60,949 bases of DNA from Gonium pectorale (GCA_001584585.1 LSYV01000005.1:1245616-1306564), one strand, 5' to 3'; shown: positions 22,901 to 36,400, numbered from the stretch's first letter. Notes: generated from the letters alone by a model not told the origin. Translations and numbers: made by a program.

Positions 22901-23641
22901 CTGCCCGATGGCACCGCCAGTGCCGCAGCCGCAGCCAACCACTTCCCGTCTCGGCTACTTCAGGGCCCTATTCTGCCGACCGCAGCTACGGGCGACCCCA
23001 CCCTCGACGTCATCAGTGCTGTCAATTGGTCTGTGGGTCTGCCCAGCCCTGGCGCTGCTGGCGGGACCGGCATTGCTGCGGCTGGCGGCGGCCCCAACAG
23101 CACCGGCTGCCTCCCATCACCGCCGCTCATCAGCACCCACAGCACCCAGACGCCCGCCGCCGCCGGTCTTCGCAACCCACACCACCACGCCGGTCACCAT
23201 AAGGACTATCCCGTGCCGCCGCCGCCGCCGCACGGCGAGCCGCAGCCGCCGCTGCAGCCGCGCCCGGCCTCGCTGCCGGCGACGCCGCGCCAGCCGCCGC
23301 CGGGCGTCGCGCTGCAGTCCTGCGCCTCGCCGCCCTTGGGGTCGGTCGGCCGCATGGCTGCCTACGGGGCGGCGACGGCAGCTGCCGCCTGGTCGCAGGC
23401 ACAGGAGCGCGTCGGCCGCGGCAGCGGTAGTGGGCTGCAGGTGATGCCGGAGGAGGGCGAGGTCAGCACGGAGGAGGTGGTGGCGGCGCTGGCGGCCGCG
23501 CGGCAGCTCATGCCTGGCGGGGCGGGGGCTTCGTCGTCTGGCCGCCAGTCGATGACCCCCTATGGCTATCTGGTGCCTACGGCGGGGGCGCCCGGGGCAC
23601 CGGTCAGTTGGGCATGGTCCCAGGCAAAGGCTGCCAATTAG
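19954..23641 (+). CDS. Large disordered protein of unknown function, two exons
   Basis: Exons 19954-21049 and 21339-23641 join in phase 1 to give 1132 aa. The start MSESVVWIAAAQRALAEGHV is the first ATG of the frame; the 108 codons before it lack an ATG. The first ~35 residues look helical. The rest is low complexity: an Ala run near residue 280, a Pro run followed by Arg-rich PRPRRRASEAAD (the best candidate for a nuclear signal), His/Gly patches and many Ser/Pro pairs. The C-terminus has a second probable helix, STEEVVAALAAARQLM. I recognise no domain; a transcriptional or scaffold role would be guesswork. Two in-frame acceptors 18 bases apart (exon starting at 21321 or 21339) could add or drop six residues. 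Codon use matches neighbouring genes, so it is probably a real lineage-specific gene. Confidence 0.65.
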
Positions 23642-26600
23642 CAGAGGATGATGAGCAAGCGGATGGCGGCACAGAGCGGAGAGTTCGAGAGCTGGCACGC
23701 CCCTGCGGTCCATTTCTTTGCCATGGAACGCGTGCCGGCGTGTGACGTGGCCTGGCTTGAAGGGAACGTGAGCGGGATAGAGGCGTGGCTTTTTAGGTCG
23801 CCTTATGTGGCGTGGCGGATCTCTTAATGGCGACGATCCACGCACATGGGGCGGCTGTGCTAGAGAACAATCCGCTGATTGGACCCCGCTATGTGGGCAG
23901 GGACGCTGCATTCTGCCGCACGCTCGCAAGAGCACGATATGCCCGCTTGGCCACAGCCCGGGCCCGCCATTGCCTCCTTGTCATCACAAGGGCGTCACAC
24001 GCCCCCGTTTGCCCAAGTTGGGAGGAGCAATAGTTGGGGAAGACATGCGAGACCGTAGGAGCGTGGCGGGAAGGTGCTTCACCCTGCAAAGGGTTGCACG
24101 CTTGGCCGAAGTAGGCGGCGACTTGCGCGCACCGCGCAGCTTTTCCCGCGGGCATCTGCGGCAAGAGGCAGGAAGTCGGCTTGATAGAGTAGATGGTAGG
24201 TTGTGGCGGGGACGGGCTCAGACCGCCTGCTTTAGAGCGTCGCTTTTGCTTGACGCCTCGACACTTTGCGTCAGAATAACACCATATCGGGCCAGGTTTG
24301 GCGCTCCAAAATGGTCACGCCGCACGTCCCTTCCACCACCGCTAGGGGCCGTTGGTCGGCCTGCCTATGTGCCCGTTGCCCCTTTCACGGCGAGTGTTTG
24401 GGCTGTGTGTTCTGCCTAAGGGAGCCATTGTCGGAACAGCTCCGTGGCAAGTTTAGCAGCACCAGCTGCGTGCGCCTTCGTCGGATATGGCTTTGCGTGA
24501 TTGCTCCGCCGGGGCACTCGTGGATCTAATCGCTTCGGCCCTTGCCCCGGCCCCGGCTGTTCAGTGATTGTCTATATTGATGCGGTTATCATATCCTGTA
24601 TTGCACAAATACACAAATACACAATGGAAAGATTGTGGGAGGAGGCAGGCGGAAGGAAGCAGCGCAGCAGGCAGCAGTCCGCGGGCGGTTTCACCTTTGC
24701 GTCGTTCAGGAGTTACGAGCGGCGTCCTGGCCGCCGGGCGGATAGGGTATTGTTGGCAACGGCCTCACTTTCTTCGCTCACAAGGAATGGGTATCCCAGT
24801 CCCGACCGGGCATCCCAATCCCGATTTTCCACCTGCTTTCTACTATCTGGTGTGGCTCTTGTGCTGCTGTGTTGCCACCACCACCACGTCGCTCCTTTTC
24901 AATCCGTACTATGATGGCCCCCACACCACTGCGGACCACGCGCGTCAACGTACCGTACCCCCGTGCGGTCCTGTTCTTTGGCTTCATATCCGGTCTTACG
25001 CTGTCAAGCGTTCAGCGGCCGATCCCGCACGCGCACTCGTGCCGCACATCCCTCATCCAGATCCCGTGGCAACTTGCACGGGCTGTCGCGTGGACATTGG
25101 CTGCCCCTTGGTTGGTGATGTACTCGTTTGGGGTTGCGGCGCCGGGTTGCCGGGCTGTGGCCCTACCTTGCGCAACCCTGATTGCGCGTGCCGCGTGCAA
25201 CTGTCGTCACTTTGTCCCACGGCGTTACCTACGCGGGTGTTGAGTTGCGTGGCCCTTTGGCCATGAACAGTGGACCCGCCTGCGGGAGGTCTTGTGAGTC
25301 AACTATCTGCACGTTGTTCAAGTGCATGCAATAGCGCTCGGTTGGCAGTGACGCAGTGTGTTCCGGCTAGGGCAGGAGGCCCCGTCGGTCGGTCTGTGGT
25401 ACCGGACTGGTGTAGTAGGCGCTGCGCGATGTGTTTCGCGGGTTAGCGAGGTTGATGCCCTTCGGCACAAAACTTGATCAGGTGCCGTATGCTTTTTCTT
25501 GTTGCTTGGTGGGGATGTATGTGCTTTACTGTCTTACTATTCTACTGTGTTGTGCAGGTCTAGGCATGCGCCTTGCCGTTGCGGTGCTACACATTGGGCT
25601 GGGTAGGTGGGCAGTCCGCGCGACACAGCGCAGCGTGTTGATTGAGGCTGGTGCATGGGAATACCTTGTGTGTGGGAGGGGGGGTGGAGGAGCCAAGTTG
25701 TGCTGTACGGCACGTGTATATGCATTCGCGGATGCATCCGGGTGCTCTTTTGCTTGTGCTTGCAAAGCGCTCCGGTTTGCGCCGCTGGCTCTTGTGCAGG
25801 TGGCATGTTGAATATTGGGGGTAGTATTGCCTGGGTGAGTGATCGGAGTTCTGGAGAGCGGGCGCTGCGATAGTGGTGTACGCGTGGCAGTCGCTTTGGG
25901 CGCAGGACAGATGCCCACCCGCTCCAAGCCCCCACGCACACGTGACTACCTTCTTTGTCGGTGTTTATGACTAGACCGTTTGCGTGCCCCATGCTTGTCG
26001 CACACCGTCCTCTATTCGCTTTTTGCGCAGCACCTCCTAATTGTAATGCACGTTAGTTTACACCTTAGTGCACCGCACAAGAACTTCATGCCATGATCCG
26101 TAATGGAGTCACTTATACCACCGCGCTGGCCTGGAGACGGCTAGTCCGAGACAGTGATGTGCACTCCGGGGCTTGAGTGTTCTAAGGGGCTTCACTCTGA
26201 ACGTGGAAGGCATGGGCCGTGGTATGGCAAGTTCGTGAGCCTGCTGTGCTTGCCTTCTGACAGTGTCCAGGGTTTAGGGATTATTTTAGGAACGCGCATT
26301 TGCTGACGGGCATGGACTTCCCCGCCGCTCGACGCCCAGCAGCGCATCCTGCTTCTCTGCCGGAATAGTGAGGCCGGCTGCGGGTGGGCGAAGAGGGTGT
26401 CCCGTCCGGACCTGTCCGCCCATGGGGGCAGCTGGTACCCGTGGGGCGCTGAGGTCGAGGAACTGGGTGTGACGAGGTGCATCGACCCAGCAGGCTGCGG
26501 AGCGGGGCTCTCCCGACCTAGCGCCTAGCCTCGGACCTTCAGACGGGAGATTGTCGTGGCATCTTGAGCTAAATCCCAGGGTAACGTCGTCGTCTGGGGC

Positions 26601-27455
26601 CGGGGGGAGCAGGGGGAGCTGGGGGAGCAGGGGCAATTCGCCAAAGTTGGCAATGTGGCGCTGGTTGGAAGGCGGCGGCATCTCCCCTCCAAAGTTTTGT
26701 GTACGTTCTGTACGTCGGACCTTGCCAACAGTCGACGGACTGGGTAGGACTCCATCCACGCATATTAGTCACAGGTTTCGGTGACTAGGAGCTGTAGTGC
26801 ACGTCGGGCGAACCGAAATGCGCTAAGCATACAAATTTACACTTAGAAACTTAAGCGTATATCTGTGTTCTGGCAGCTGGGAGGCATGGAAGGGGAAGTT
26901 GCGCATCGTACGCTCCCACGGCTCCCGCACGGCCGCGGCAGTGGCAGTGGACTGCAAAGCACATTCCACTCTGTGGATGTTTTGAAACAAGTACCAGGTC
27001 TGCTACATACCACGCATACGAATAGACACAAACCAGCGCTGCGTCGTTTACGGATTGTAGCAATAAGAGAAAACATTAGAAATCCATAGCCATTAGCAAC
27101 TGACTCCAAGCAAGTTGGGGTCTTGCACGAGGAAGGCACGCGACGAATGGCCGTCGACACGCGAAGCCTGGACTCGAAGGCAGCAAGGAGGTCACTAGTG
27201 CAAACAGCCAAACAGGTGTGGACATGCCTTGCGCGATGCAGACAGCCGCAATGTCCACTGACGCTTGGACTGCCCCCGATGGCAGAGGCAGCACTGGGCC
27301 ACTGGCCCAACCTCGCTCCATATCCCACTTGCGTACTGCTATGCCAAAATACTATGTTGTCTTGCAAGGCGCTCCATAGCCCGGCAGGTGCGTCTCTAAC
27401 TCCGCCGCGCCCATGTGGCCCATCAGGCCGGACGGCGTGAACGCGCGAGCCTCAG
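23642..27455. other. Intergenic, probably including 5' exon(s) of the membrane-protein gene
   Basis: No conserved block was seen. The left end should be the 3' UTR of the disordered-protein gene. The right end should hold the promoter and first exon or exons of the channel-like gene, which I could not place. One candidate is an exon ending AAGGAG at 27190 followed by a weak gtcact donor; it is in phase with the acceptor at 27455 and would start MAVDTRSLDSKAAR. A TGTAA occurs on the plus strand at 26044. The open frame on the minus strand at 26286-26759 has no ATG start and no known domain. Confidence 0.5.
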
Positions 27456-30400
27456 GGCGAACGGTCTACATATCGGTACCAGCTATGACACAGTCGCATC
27501 CTACTACGGCGTCGGCATCGGGCTTTACTTCAAAATGCTGCCATGGTGAGTAGCAAGGGCACTCAGGGAGCTCAGCGGGTGCCGCGCAAAAGAAGACACC
27601 GGCCGGCCGGTTGGGGGCCGCTTGCCATTACAGAACACCCGCGGGCCGCGCCACATTCCATGCTTGCCAGCAATATCTCCCCCCCACCTGCGGACGGCCC
27701 AAGTCTTGGCTTTGACCACAACCAAAAACTGGAAACCGAGACCTGGGCGCCACGCCCCTCGCAGGCTCGTGTGGATGATGCTCTGGATGATGCTTTGCTC
27801 AGTGAGTTGATCAATTGCTTGGCGGCCACACCGGCCACAGGGCAATCGTGTGGCTTACGGCTGCAGTGTGGTCCCGTGATACGGGACTTTGCGAACCCCA
27901 TCCCGAAAACCGCACTGGCGATTCGGGCCTGCAGCATGTGCCCGCACGGTCTGCAAGCCTGCATCCCTATACGCGCAGCGCTGCCCTGTGTTCGTGCCCA
28001 TCGCGATAACGTCCCGTCACAGCCCTGGCCGCCCGTCTAGCGCTCTCGCTCGCCTCCTCAATTCACTTGCCCCACCCACTCATTACACTCTCTCCATCCG
28101 CATCCCATTCGCCGCACCCGTACAGCTGCCATACCTGATCGTCATCAACACATCAGTCTTCACCGACCACGAGCACCGCCACGACTACAAGTACGGCGTA
28201 AAGATGTACGACAGCTTTGTGCTGCCGTCGTTGACCTTCGGAGCCATCCTGGACGACAAGAAGGACAACGGCACGCTGCAGTACATGAACACCAACGTGG
28301 CAAACACCTGGAAGGGCCCGATGCGGAAGGGCACCTTCCTCACCTGTGAGCCCGCCGTGGGCCGCCGTGGCTGCTGAAACATTGGTGGCGGGCGGCAGGA
28401 AACCCGGGGAGCCAGGGGTGTTGGGCACTGGGGTGCAGGCCCCCGTTGCGGTCCCCCCGTCTTCCCCTTCGGCGCGAAAGGGCGCGGCAGGCAACCCAGG
28501 GCGTTCCTCAGATCCGTCCTCTTCACTCAATGTCAAGTGCCTGGCGTGCTAGCGTGCTGCGCGTCGATCGACGGCTTCAGGCTCGGGCCCCCAGGCCGCC
28601 CTGCACATGCACCGCACGTCAACCCCTGCACATGCCCACATGCACATCCCGTCCGCTCACCCGCAGGGATCTCCCTCCTTGATGCCGGGGCCACCCTCGC
28701 CGTGACGGCGGCCGTGGTGGTGCTGTTCTTCGCGGTGGGTGGGTCCGGTGGCTGGAGATTATATGTAGGACATGTGTGCGATGCTCGTTCACGGCACACG
28801 CAACCCCGTGGGCCGGGCAGGGCGCGCGCAGCGGGGCACACGTGGCAGGGTGTTGCCGCGGCTCGGGACGGCGCGGTTGGGATGGAAGGGGCGTGCGCGG
28901 AGCGCCATCCACCCCTGAAGCCCTCAGTGCTCCACCCCACCCCACAGCCTTACCCCTACCCCTATCCCTACAGCGTCTTGGCATTCACACGCCTTCACAT
29001 TCCTTCCCACCCGCTCGCCCGCCCGCAGGCTGACCGGTGGTTGTCGAAGGTGGATCTTCGCACCCGCGAGGTCGCAGACTACTCTGTCATCGTGGGCGGC
29101 CTGCCGCCCACTGTCACAGCCACGGAGGTGGGCTTGCTGGGGAGGGTACGGACGGCGGGCTGGGAGCTGGGGGCCATGTGCCGCCCCTGTCGCCCCGCCT
29201 TTCCTCGCCAACCCGGGCTCCACGCCCCACGTCCCACGCCCCGCTCCCGCCAAGCATCTGCCCTCCCTACACTGTTGCGCTCCAATCTCCCCTGGCCCTG
29301 CTGCTTTTCCGTGTCCTGCGCGCTTGTGTACGCAGATCGGGGAGTACTTCGCGGATCATTTTGGCGGCCGATCACCCGAGGACAAGGTGGGGGCGTAGAG
29401 GCGGGGGGCTCCTGGAGGGTTGAAGCGAGACGTGGGACGTGGAGGCGGGCCATGTCCACTGGCGGCGTGCCACGCGTGCCAGGCGCTGGCATGGTGATGC
29501 TTTGACATGGCGCCGCTGCGGTCCCCCGCTGCCCGGAATTGCAGCACCCTTAAGGTTTATAACAACCGCGATCGTGCTACTACTGTAGTACGCCAGTCTA
29601 ACCGAACCCCCCACCATGTCGCCCAAACCACAGGTTATGGACGTTCTGCTCGTGAAGGACTTGTCTCGCGTTCTAAAGGAGTGCAAGAACGTGGACCGGG
29701 AGGAGCAGCTCAAGGTGCGTGGCCGGCGCAGCAGGCCGCGTGGGCAGGTGGCGAGGACGGGGGTTTAGGATTCGGATCTCGGGATGCAAAGGGCTTTGCA
29801 AGCCGAAGCTGCAAGCGCCAGGCAATACGTACCAATGTTTGCGGCAGGAGCGGGGATTGCATGAGGTTCGGATGTGCCCCTGGACCTGCGCGGTGGGGGA
29901 GGCGAGGCTGTTTGGGCAGTGGTGACGAGCGTCCACCGCCATCAGGTCACCTTGCAAGGTCCTTACATTCCTCATCCACCCCTCTGCTACGGTTCGCAGC
30001 GCTTCGTGGCCAAGCAGATGAAGGCCCAGGCTGAGACTGAGGCTGGGGTGGCCGAGGCCGAGGCGGAGGCGGAGGCTGGCGAGGAGCAGGCCGAGGACCA
30101 GCCGCTGCCCACGCCCGCTGAGCTCCTGGCCGGCGGCGCCGGCCTCCCGCTGCTGCCAGCGATGCCGTGCTGCCGCACCGATGCCGACGCCAATGGCGCG
30201 GACGGCGGCCCCCGCAGTAGCCCCCCTCCGGCGCGCCGTGGCACTGACGACCGCAGCAACACCGTCGCGCCGGCGGCGGCGGCGGCTGTGTCCGCTGCGT
30301 CCGGCAGCGGAAAGCGCGCCATCTCAGGTCCGCTCAAGGCCTGGGCCTCTGGCGACGCGGCCGCCGCGGCGCCGTCAACGGCGGCCACGGCAGGCAGCCC

Positions 30401-33400
30401 GGGGCCGCACGAACGGGCCCCATCCCGGTCCTGGTCCCGTTTGAGGTCCAGGTCCGCAAGCGACCTGGAGGCGGACCTCGAGGCCGGTGGGTGCGTTCGT
30501 TCGTATGTGTGTGAACGTGTGGGGCGGGGGAGGGTCGGGGTAAGCCGCTGTAGCCCCCGGGGGCGGGGTTTCAGTTGCTCGCAGGGGTATTTGCCTGTAG
30601 CTTGACACACGCAGCACCACCGTGCCGCAGCCATACGACATCACGGCGGTAGTATACTGCCGAATGCACCCCCTGGGGCCGCCCCCACTCATCGAATCCG
30701 TTCTACGAGGCGCCCCCAACGCTGACGGCGCTGACGGCGCGACGCTGACCCGGGACGCACAGGCCCGAACGTCCGAGTCCCCAAGCTGTCGGGCGACATG
30801 ACTCGCGTTCTGGAGGAGGCGGAGGTGCGCATCCGCCGCAGCAGGAGCCGGATCGCGTCGACCCTGGAGGAGGCCGGGGGCGTGCACGCGCCCACCCGCG
30901 GGGTGAGCGTGTGCCGGGGGCGGGGCGCGGGGCAGGGGCCGTGCGTGAGTGCTGGAATGTGCTTGGAGCGTGTGGAGAGGGTCAGCCCGAGGTGGTGCCT
31001 GGAGGGGCTGGGAACCATGCCACGCGCGGGGGAAGGTGCGGCAGGAGAGGGGGAGAGGAGGGCAGCAAGCGAGCGAAGCAGGGTGTAAGGCTGCTCGGTC
31101 ACCCCACCCCGCCCGCACCCGCGCCGCTTTTGACCCGGAGTGTTTCATCCTCTCCTGGGCTTTCTTCCCGCACCCAGTACCCGCTCCCGCCCCACTCCCG
31201 CCCTTCCTGCCCCACAGGCCTTTGTGACCTTCAACACAGAACAGATGCGCATCCGAGTGTGCGGCGAGCTGCCGTCGGGTGCGTGCGGTGTGTGGTGAGG
31301 CGGGGCGGGGCGCGGGGCGGCGAGACGGGGACGGAAACAGGCGGGGAAAGGTTGTTGAAGCCTGTGGGGCCCACATGCCCACAAGCAACGGCGTACACCA
31401 TCAACTCATTGGACTAGAGAAGAAACACGTTGCCAACCAACCAACTAACCAGCCAAACAAGCAACCAACCAACCAACCAGCACCTCCCTTTCCCTTCACC
31501 TTCCCTTGCCCACCCTCCGCTTCCCTCCTGGCTGGTTGTCTTCCGCAGGCTGGTGGTCGGCGCTGCTGCTGCGCAACCGCTACCCGCAGCTCACACACGG
31601 CGGCCGGCGCTGGCGCATCTGGGCCCGCCAGGCCGCCCCGCCCGAGGACTACCTGTTCGAGAACCTGGCCACCCGCATCCGCACAAACATGCTCATCCAG
31701 GTGCCGTGCCAGCACACGATGCGCTCTGTACGGATGCCGTACGAAAGAGCGTAGTTTCGGAGCGCGGAGGTCGTGCAACGGTTGCGAAGTGATGGAATTA
31801 TCATTATCGGGAAGGAGGAGCGCCTAGCGCCGTGTTGTGTGTCCTTTAATAGTCCGCCCTGCGCCGCGCCGCGCCACGCTCCCGTGCAGCCCGCCCGCCA
31901 GCCCCGCGCGTCCCGCCCACCCCCCGTCCCCTCCCTGCTTCTCCACTCCTCCTTCACACCGCCCCCGCTCCCATGTCGCTAACATCGCCCTCCTCCCCCC
32001 TCCCATGCGCGCCGCGCTCGTCAGGCCGGTACGGGCCTGGTGATGCTGTGCCTGGTGGTGGTGTGCGCCGCGCTCATCACATGGCTGTCGGCGCAGAGCA
32101 GCCGCGAGTCGCGCAACCTCAAATGGCGTAGCGAGGCGGTGCTGGAGGGCGTGAGGTGAGGTGTGGGGCGAGGGGGGGCGAGGGGGGGCAGGGGGGCAGG
32201 GGGGCAGGGGGGTAAGGGTCCAAAGCCGTAAGGAGCATTGGCGGCGTTCCATGGGTGTGGTCACAGTGGATTTTAACATTTGAGGGCGCTTGGGGCGGCT
32301 AGGGAGGGGAAGCGTGTCAGAAGACTCTCCACGACCACAGCTATCACTCCTGCGACCCCTGGCGGTCCCCACAGGGGCCCTACAGCTTCTATTTTCGCAT
32401 CCCCGTTGTCGCTGCTGCTCACCGGTGGGGCCGCCCGCTTGCCCGCTTGCCCGCAGGACCGGCCTGGCCCTCGCCACGTCTGCGGCCTCCGCGGGCGGCA
32501 GCCTCATCCGCGCTGTGGCGAGCGGGGCGTCGCTGGACTCCGTCTCCGCCGCCTCCGCGGGCAGCCGCGGGCGGCGCCTGGCCGAGGCCATCGACGCGGG
32601 CAGCAACAAGGTGCGCTGCGGGCGGAGAGGCCGTGGAAGGAGTCGGGTGGGGTGTGCAAAGGGGATGTTGGGCGGGGTATGCGAGATGACTAAACGGGAG
32701 CGCAGCGGAGCACATCCTGCAGCTGTGGAGGTGTTGCGGATGCCAGGGGAATCCGACGGGTAGGGCGCAGCAGTTCGGTTGAAAAGGGCGTGTGCTGGCC
32801 GGCGCCTGGAGCAGTGCCGGGACCGCCGGCGGCGCGGCGCCACAGCTCAATGGTGCAATCTGTCGCCTGGGTAGTAACACAGCACGTCATCTGCTCCGCC
32901 CAGACCCACCCAACCTCGCCTGCCTACCGTATTGTCGACTCACCCGCATTCCCACGCCTACCCCCACCCCACCGCCGCCCAGACCGCCTACGACGCCTTC
33001 TGCTCCGCCTACCTGCCGGTGTGCGGCAGCTACGCCAACATCAAGTACCCGGGCGCCCATGTCAACATGAGCTTTGGGTGGGTGGCTGGGTTGTTGCCCC
33101 GCACTCATACCAACACACACACACACACACAAACACGAACAGAGCCACTGTTACGCAAACTGCTACGCATAAATATGACTTCACGCATCCCTCGAGCCCT
33201 GCGGGTGGTCGGCGCTGGAACCCCCTCTAACCCCATGTCGGCCCCCCTTGGCTCGCAGGTCGGAGTGGGCCTTCACCTCCTCCACCGCCCGCCTGCTGTA
33301 CGAGCGGCCCGTGCAGCAGGAGCTGCTGAGGTGCTCTAAGGTAACGACTGCCGGCCTGGGTACACTGCCGAGGGGCCACGCGTGTGTGCGTGCGTGTGTT

Positions 33401-36400
33401 TTGTGTGTGTTTCGTGTTGGACAGACCGCACGGAGGCCCCATGGGGCACATGCGCAGTTGACGGCGCGCGGAGGGGATTCGGCACGCGCGCGGTGCCACC
33501 CCCACCCTGGGCCGCGAGTCCCCCCATAGCGGCCCTTGACACGCCCGCGCTCTTCGCCCTCCAGGGGAGCGCCCTGCCTTGACGGGTACATGTACCCTGT
33601 AATCGGTACCTGCCACGCAAACACACCCGTACACAACCTCGCCCTCGTCTCCCTGCCCACCCCGCCCTTCACCTCCCGCTCCCCTGCTTGCTACCTGAAC
33701 CAGGACGGCGCCTGCGCCGCCTCGTACTGCCTGCCGTGCTACTGCCTGGGCCTCTCCTATGCGCCCACGGAGGACGCCTCGGCGGACTTTTTGGCGCACG
33801 TCCAGTCGGCGTGCGGGGCCTACTGGACAGCCTTTGACCTACAGTGAGTGGCGGCCGGTTGTTTTTCATTTTGTGTTGAAAAGGAAAACGCATACGACGA
33901 GCGTAAGCGCGAAAATGATGGCGTCGTTTGTTTTGTGTGTACGGGGGCGGTAGAAGGGATGAAGGGTGGACGCAGGGTGGACGCGGGCGGCTGGTGGGCG
34001 GAAGGGGCAGGGACAGAGCGTAGCGGAGATGCGGGGTACGGGTGATGCGTGGGTTAATCGGGCGGGGTGAGGGCGGGGGCGGGGTTGCGGGGTGAGGGCG
34101 GGGAAAGGTGCGGCCGACCCGTGGATCGGCGGGCCTTGGCAATAAAGAGCAGATGGACGTTCCGCAGCCCCGCATGTCCCCGACAGACGACCGACCCGGT
34201 CGCTGCCTATGTTCGCCATCGCCCCTTACCTTCTGTCACACTGTCACGTTTCTCCAATGGCGCTCAGACGCGTCCGGGTCCGGGTGTCCGGCAGCCGAGT
34301 CCACCGCACACCGCACCTCTCCCCAAACACTTCCAGGCGTGACGGCATCAAGACGGGCATCTCGTTTGTGATCGCCGCCGTCAACGGCCTGCTCGTGTTC
34401 GTGCTGCGGGTGCTCAAGTACAGTGTGGAGCGGCACTGGACGACCACCGACACGGAGCTCAGGTGCGGTGCAGTGGTAGGGTAGTTGCGGCCGTTGCGGT
34501 TTGGAATTGCAGTTCGGAGTTTTGTGTTGGCATGTGTTGCAACTCGCAAGACCGGGCGTGGTGGCATCAGAGGGGCGGATGCGTGCTCTCTCCGGTGCGC
34601 CAGCATAACACGATCCCCAGCCACGCGTGAAGTATTGATAAGTGTCGCTGCCACGAATGATTGCGTGAACTTTATCTTGACACGGCTTACAACCGGCCAT
34701 CCCTTTGCGCGCCCGCCCTAATCGGGCGTCCTCCCTACACCCGTCACTGCGCCGCGCAGCTTCGCGGTGTGGGCCTACGCGGTCAAGCTGGTCAACTCGG
34801 TTGCCGTGCTGCTGATCGTCAATTGCTCGTCGCTCCGGAACCTGCAGAGGAAGGCGCTGGAGGATGTACGTTGGGAGGGGGCGCTGGAGGATGTACGGGG
34901 GGGGGCGGGGTACACGGGACGGCGGGGGACTGTGGGCGGAGACGCTGGGTCAGGAGCGCAGTGCTTGCCGGAAGTGCCCCGAAATACACAGTGGGCGGAC
35001 ACTTACTGCATACACGCACTGCCACCAGCCTAACATTGGCTAGCCACGTCAAGTGGTGCTTAGGTCCACTGTTGGTCTGCACTTGCCTGGGGCCGGCCAA
35101 GCCGTCACCGAGGAGCATGCAACGGCCAGACGCACGCACTCGCCGACGTGCATTCGCCGACGCGACGAACAGCGCCCTCTCTTGCCCGATCGCGTTGCAA
35201 CAAATTCCCATCAATCTCACTTCCTGCCCGCCCGCCCGCCCGCCCGCCCACCCGCAGCAAGACAGCTGGATGAAGAAGCTGGCGCTGGACGGATTGTACG
35301 ACGACTTCACACCCGGATGGTGCGTACGGCAGGACGCGTGTGTTCACCATCGGGACGGCTTCCCCTTCTCGACGCAGCGCCCATCAACCGCATCATGCCG
35401 CCGTGCACCGTGAACCGCTTTGCGCCCCCCGGGCGCCACCAGCGTTCGCCCTCCCAAACGCGCTGTGCTCCACGCCCTCTATCTTGGGCGCACGTCTACG
35501 GTTTCCAGCCCAGCTCTCCCTCCGTCGTCATGGTCCCTCCGAACGCAACTTGCCCCCCGCTCGGTCTCCTCTCACTCCCCCTCACCCCGCGCCATTCCAC
35601 ATGCGAACACGACACTCGCCCTCCCCGCCACCAGAACGCCCCGCAACCCCCTCATCCCAACCCCGCCCCCCACCCCCCACCCACACTCCCCACTCCCCAT
35701 TCCTCCGGTCCCCGCCCCAGGTACGAGGACGTGGGCTTCTCCATCCAGGTGCTGATGATGATCAACGTGGCGGGCCCACTCATACGCTCCGCCTCCGAGT
35801 GGGCGGTGCGGTGGGTGGTGCGCGCGCGCCTGCGCTGGGCCCACTGCGGAGGCCTGGCGCCGCCGGAGGACTACCACGCAGCCTTCCGCACGCCGCAGGT
35901 GCGGGCTCGGGCGGGGCGGGCGGGGGTATAGGCACCGGACAGAGCAGGGTGGTGGCGGGGTGGCGGGGTGGCGGGGTGGCGGGGTGGCGGGGTGGCGAGG
36001 TGGCGGGGTAGTGATGGTAGCTGAAAGAGGTAAAGCGCGCAGTCTTCAGCGTGATTGCAGGTGGGAGCGGTTGGTGTCATGCTGGGATATGGTTGCCCAA
36101 CCAGCCAACAACCAGCCAATGAAGCGGCCAAGCAAGCAACCCACAAACCCAATCACCTCCCCAATCGTCGTGGCCCGGCCCCTCGCAGTTCACGCTTGAG
36201 GCCCGCACCGCCGACGCGGCCTTCACGCTGACGCTGGCCGCGCTGTTCGGATCGGGCATGCCGCTGTGCTACCTGCTGGCTGGCGCCGCCCTGGCGGCGG
36301 AGCTGGCCTGGGGGCGGACCTGCCTGCTGAGCATGCGGCAGCCGGCGCAGAGGTACCGCAAGCACCTACCGCGCTTCCTGCTGGGTGAGCCGGGGCGACA

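Noticed and set aside
26286..26759. Minus-strand 157-residue frame as a small gene
   Set aside because: It begins with GTG rather than ATG, has no clear acceptor before it and no recognisable domain.
33541..33603. Extra short exon in the channel-like gene after the acceptor-like ccag near 33563
   Set aside because: Its possible frames either stop or fail to match phase 0 on both sides; a single intron 33341-33703 is in phase.
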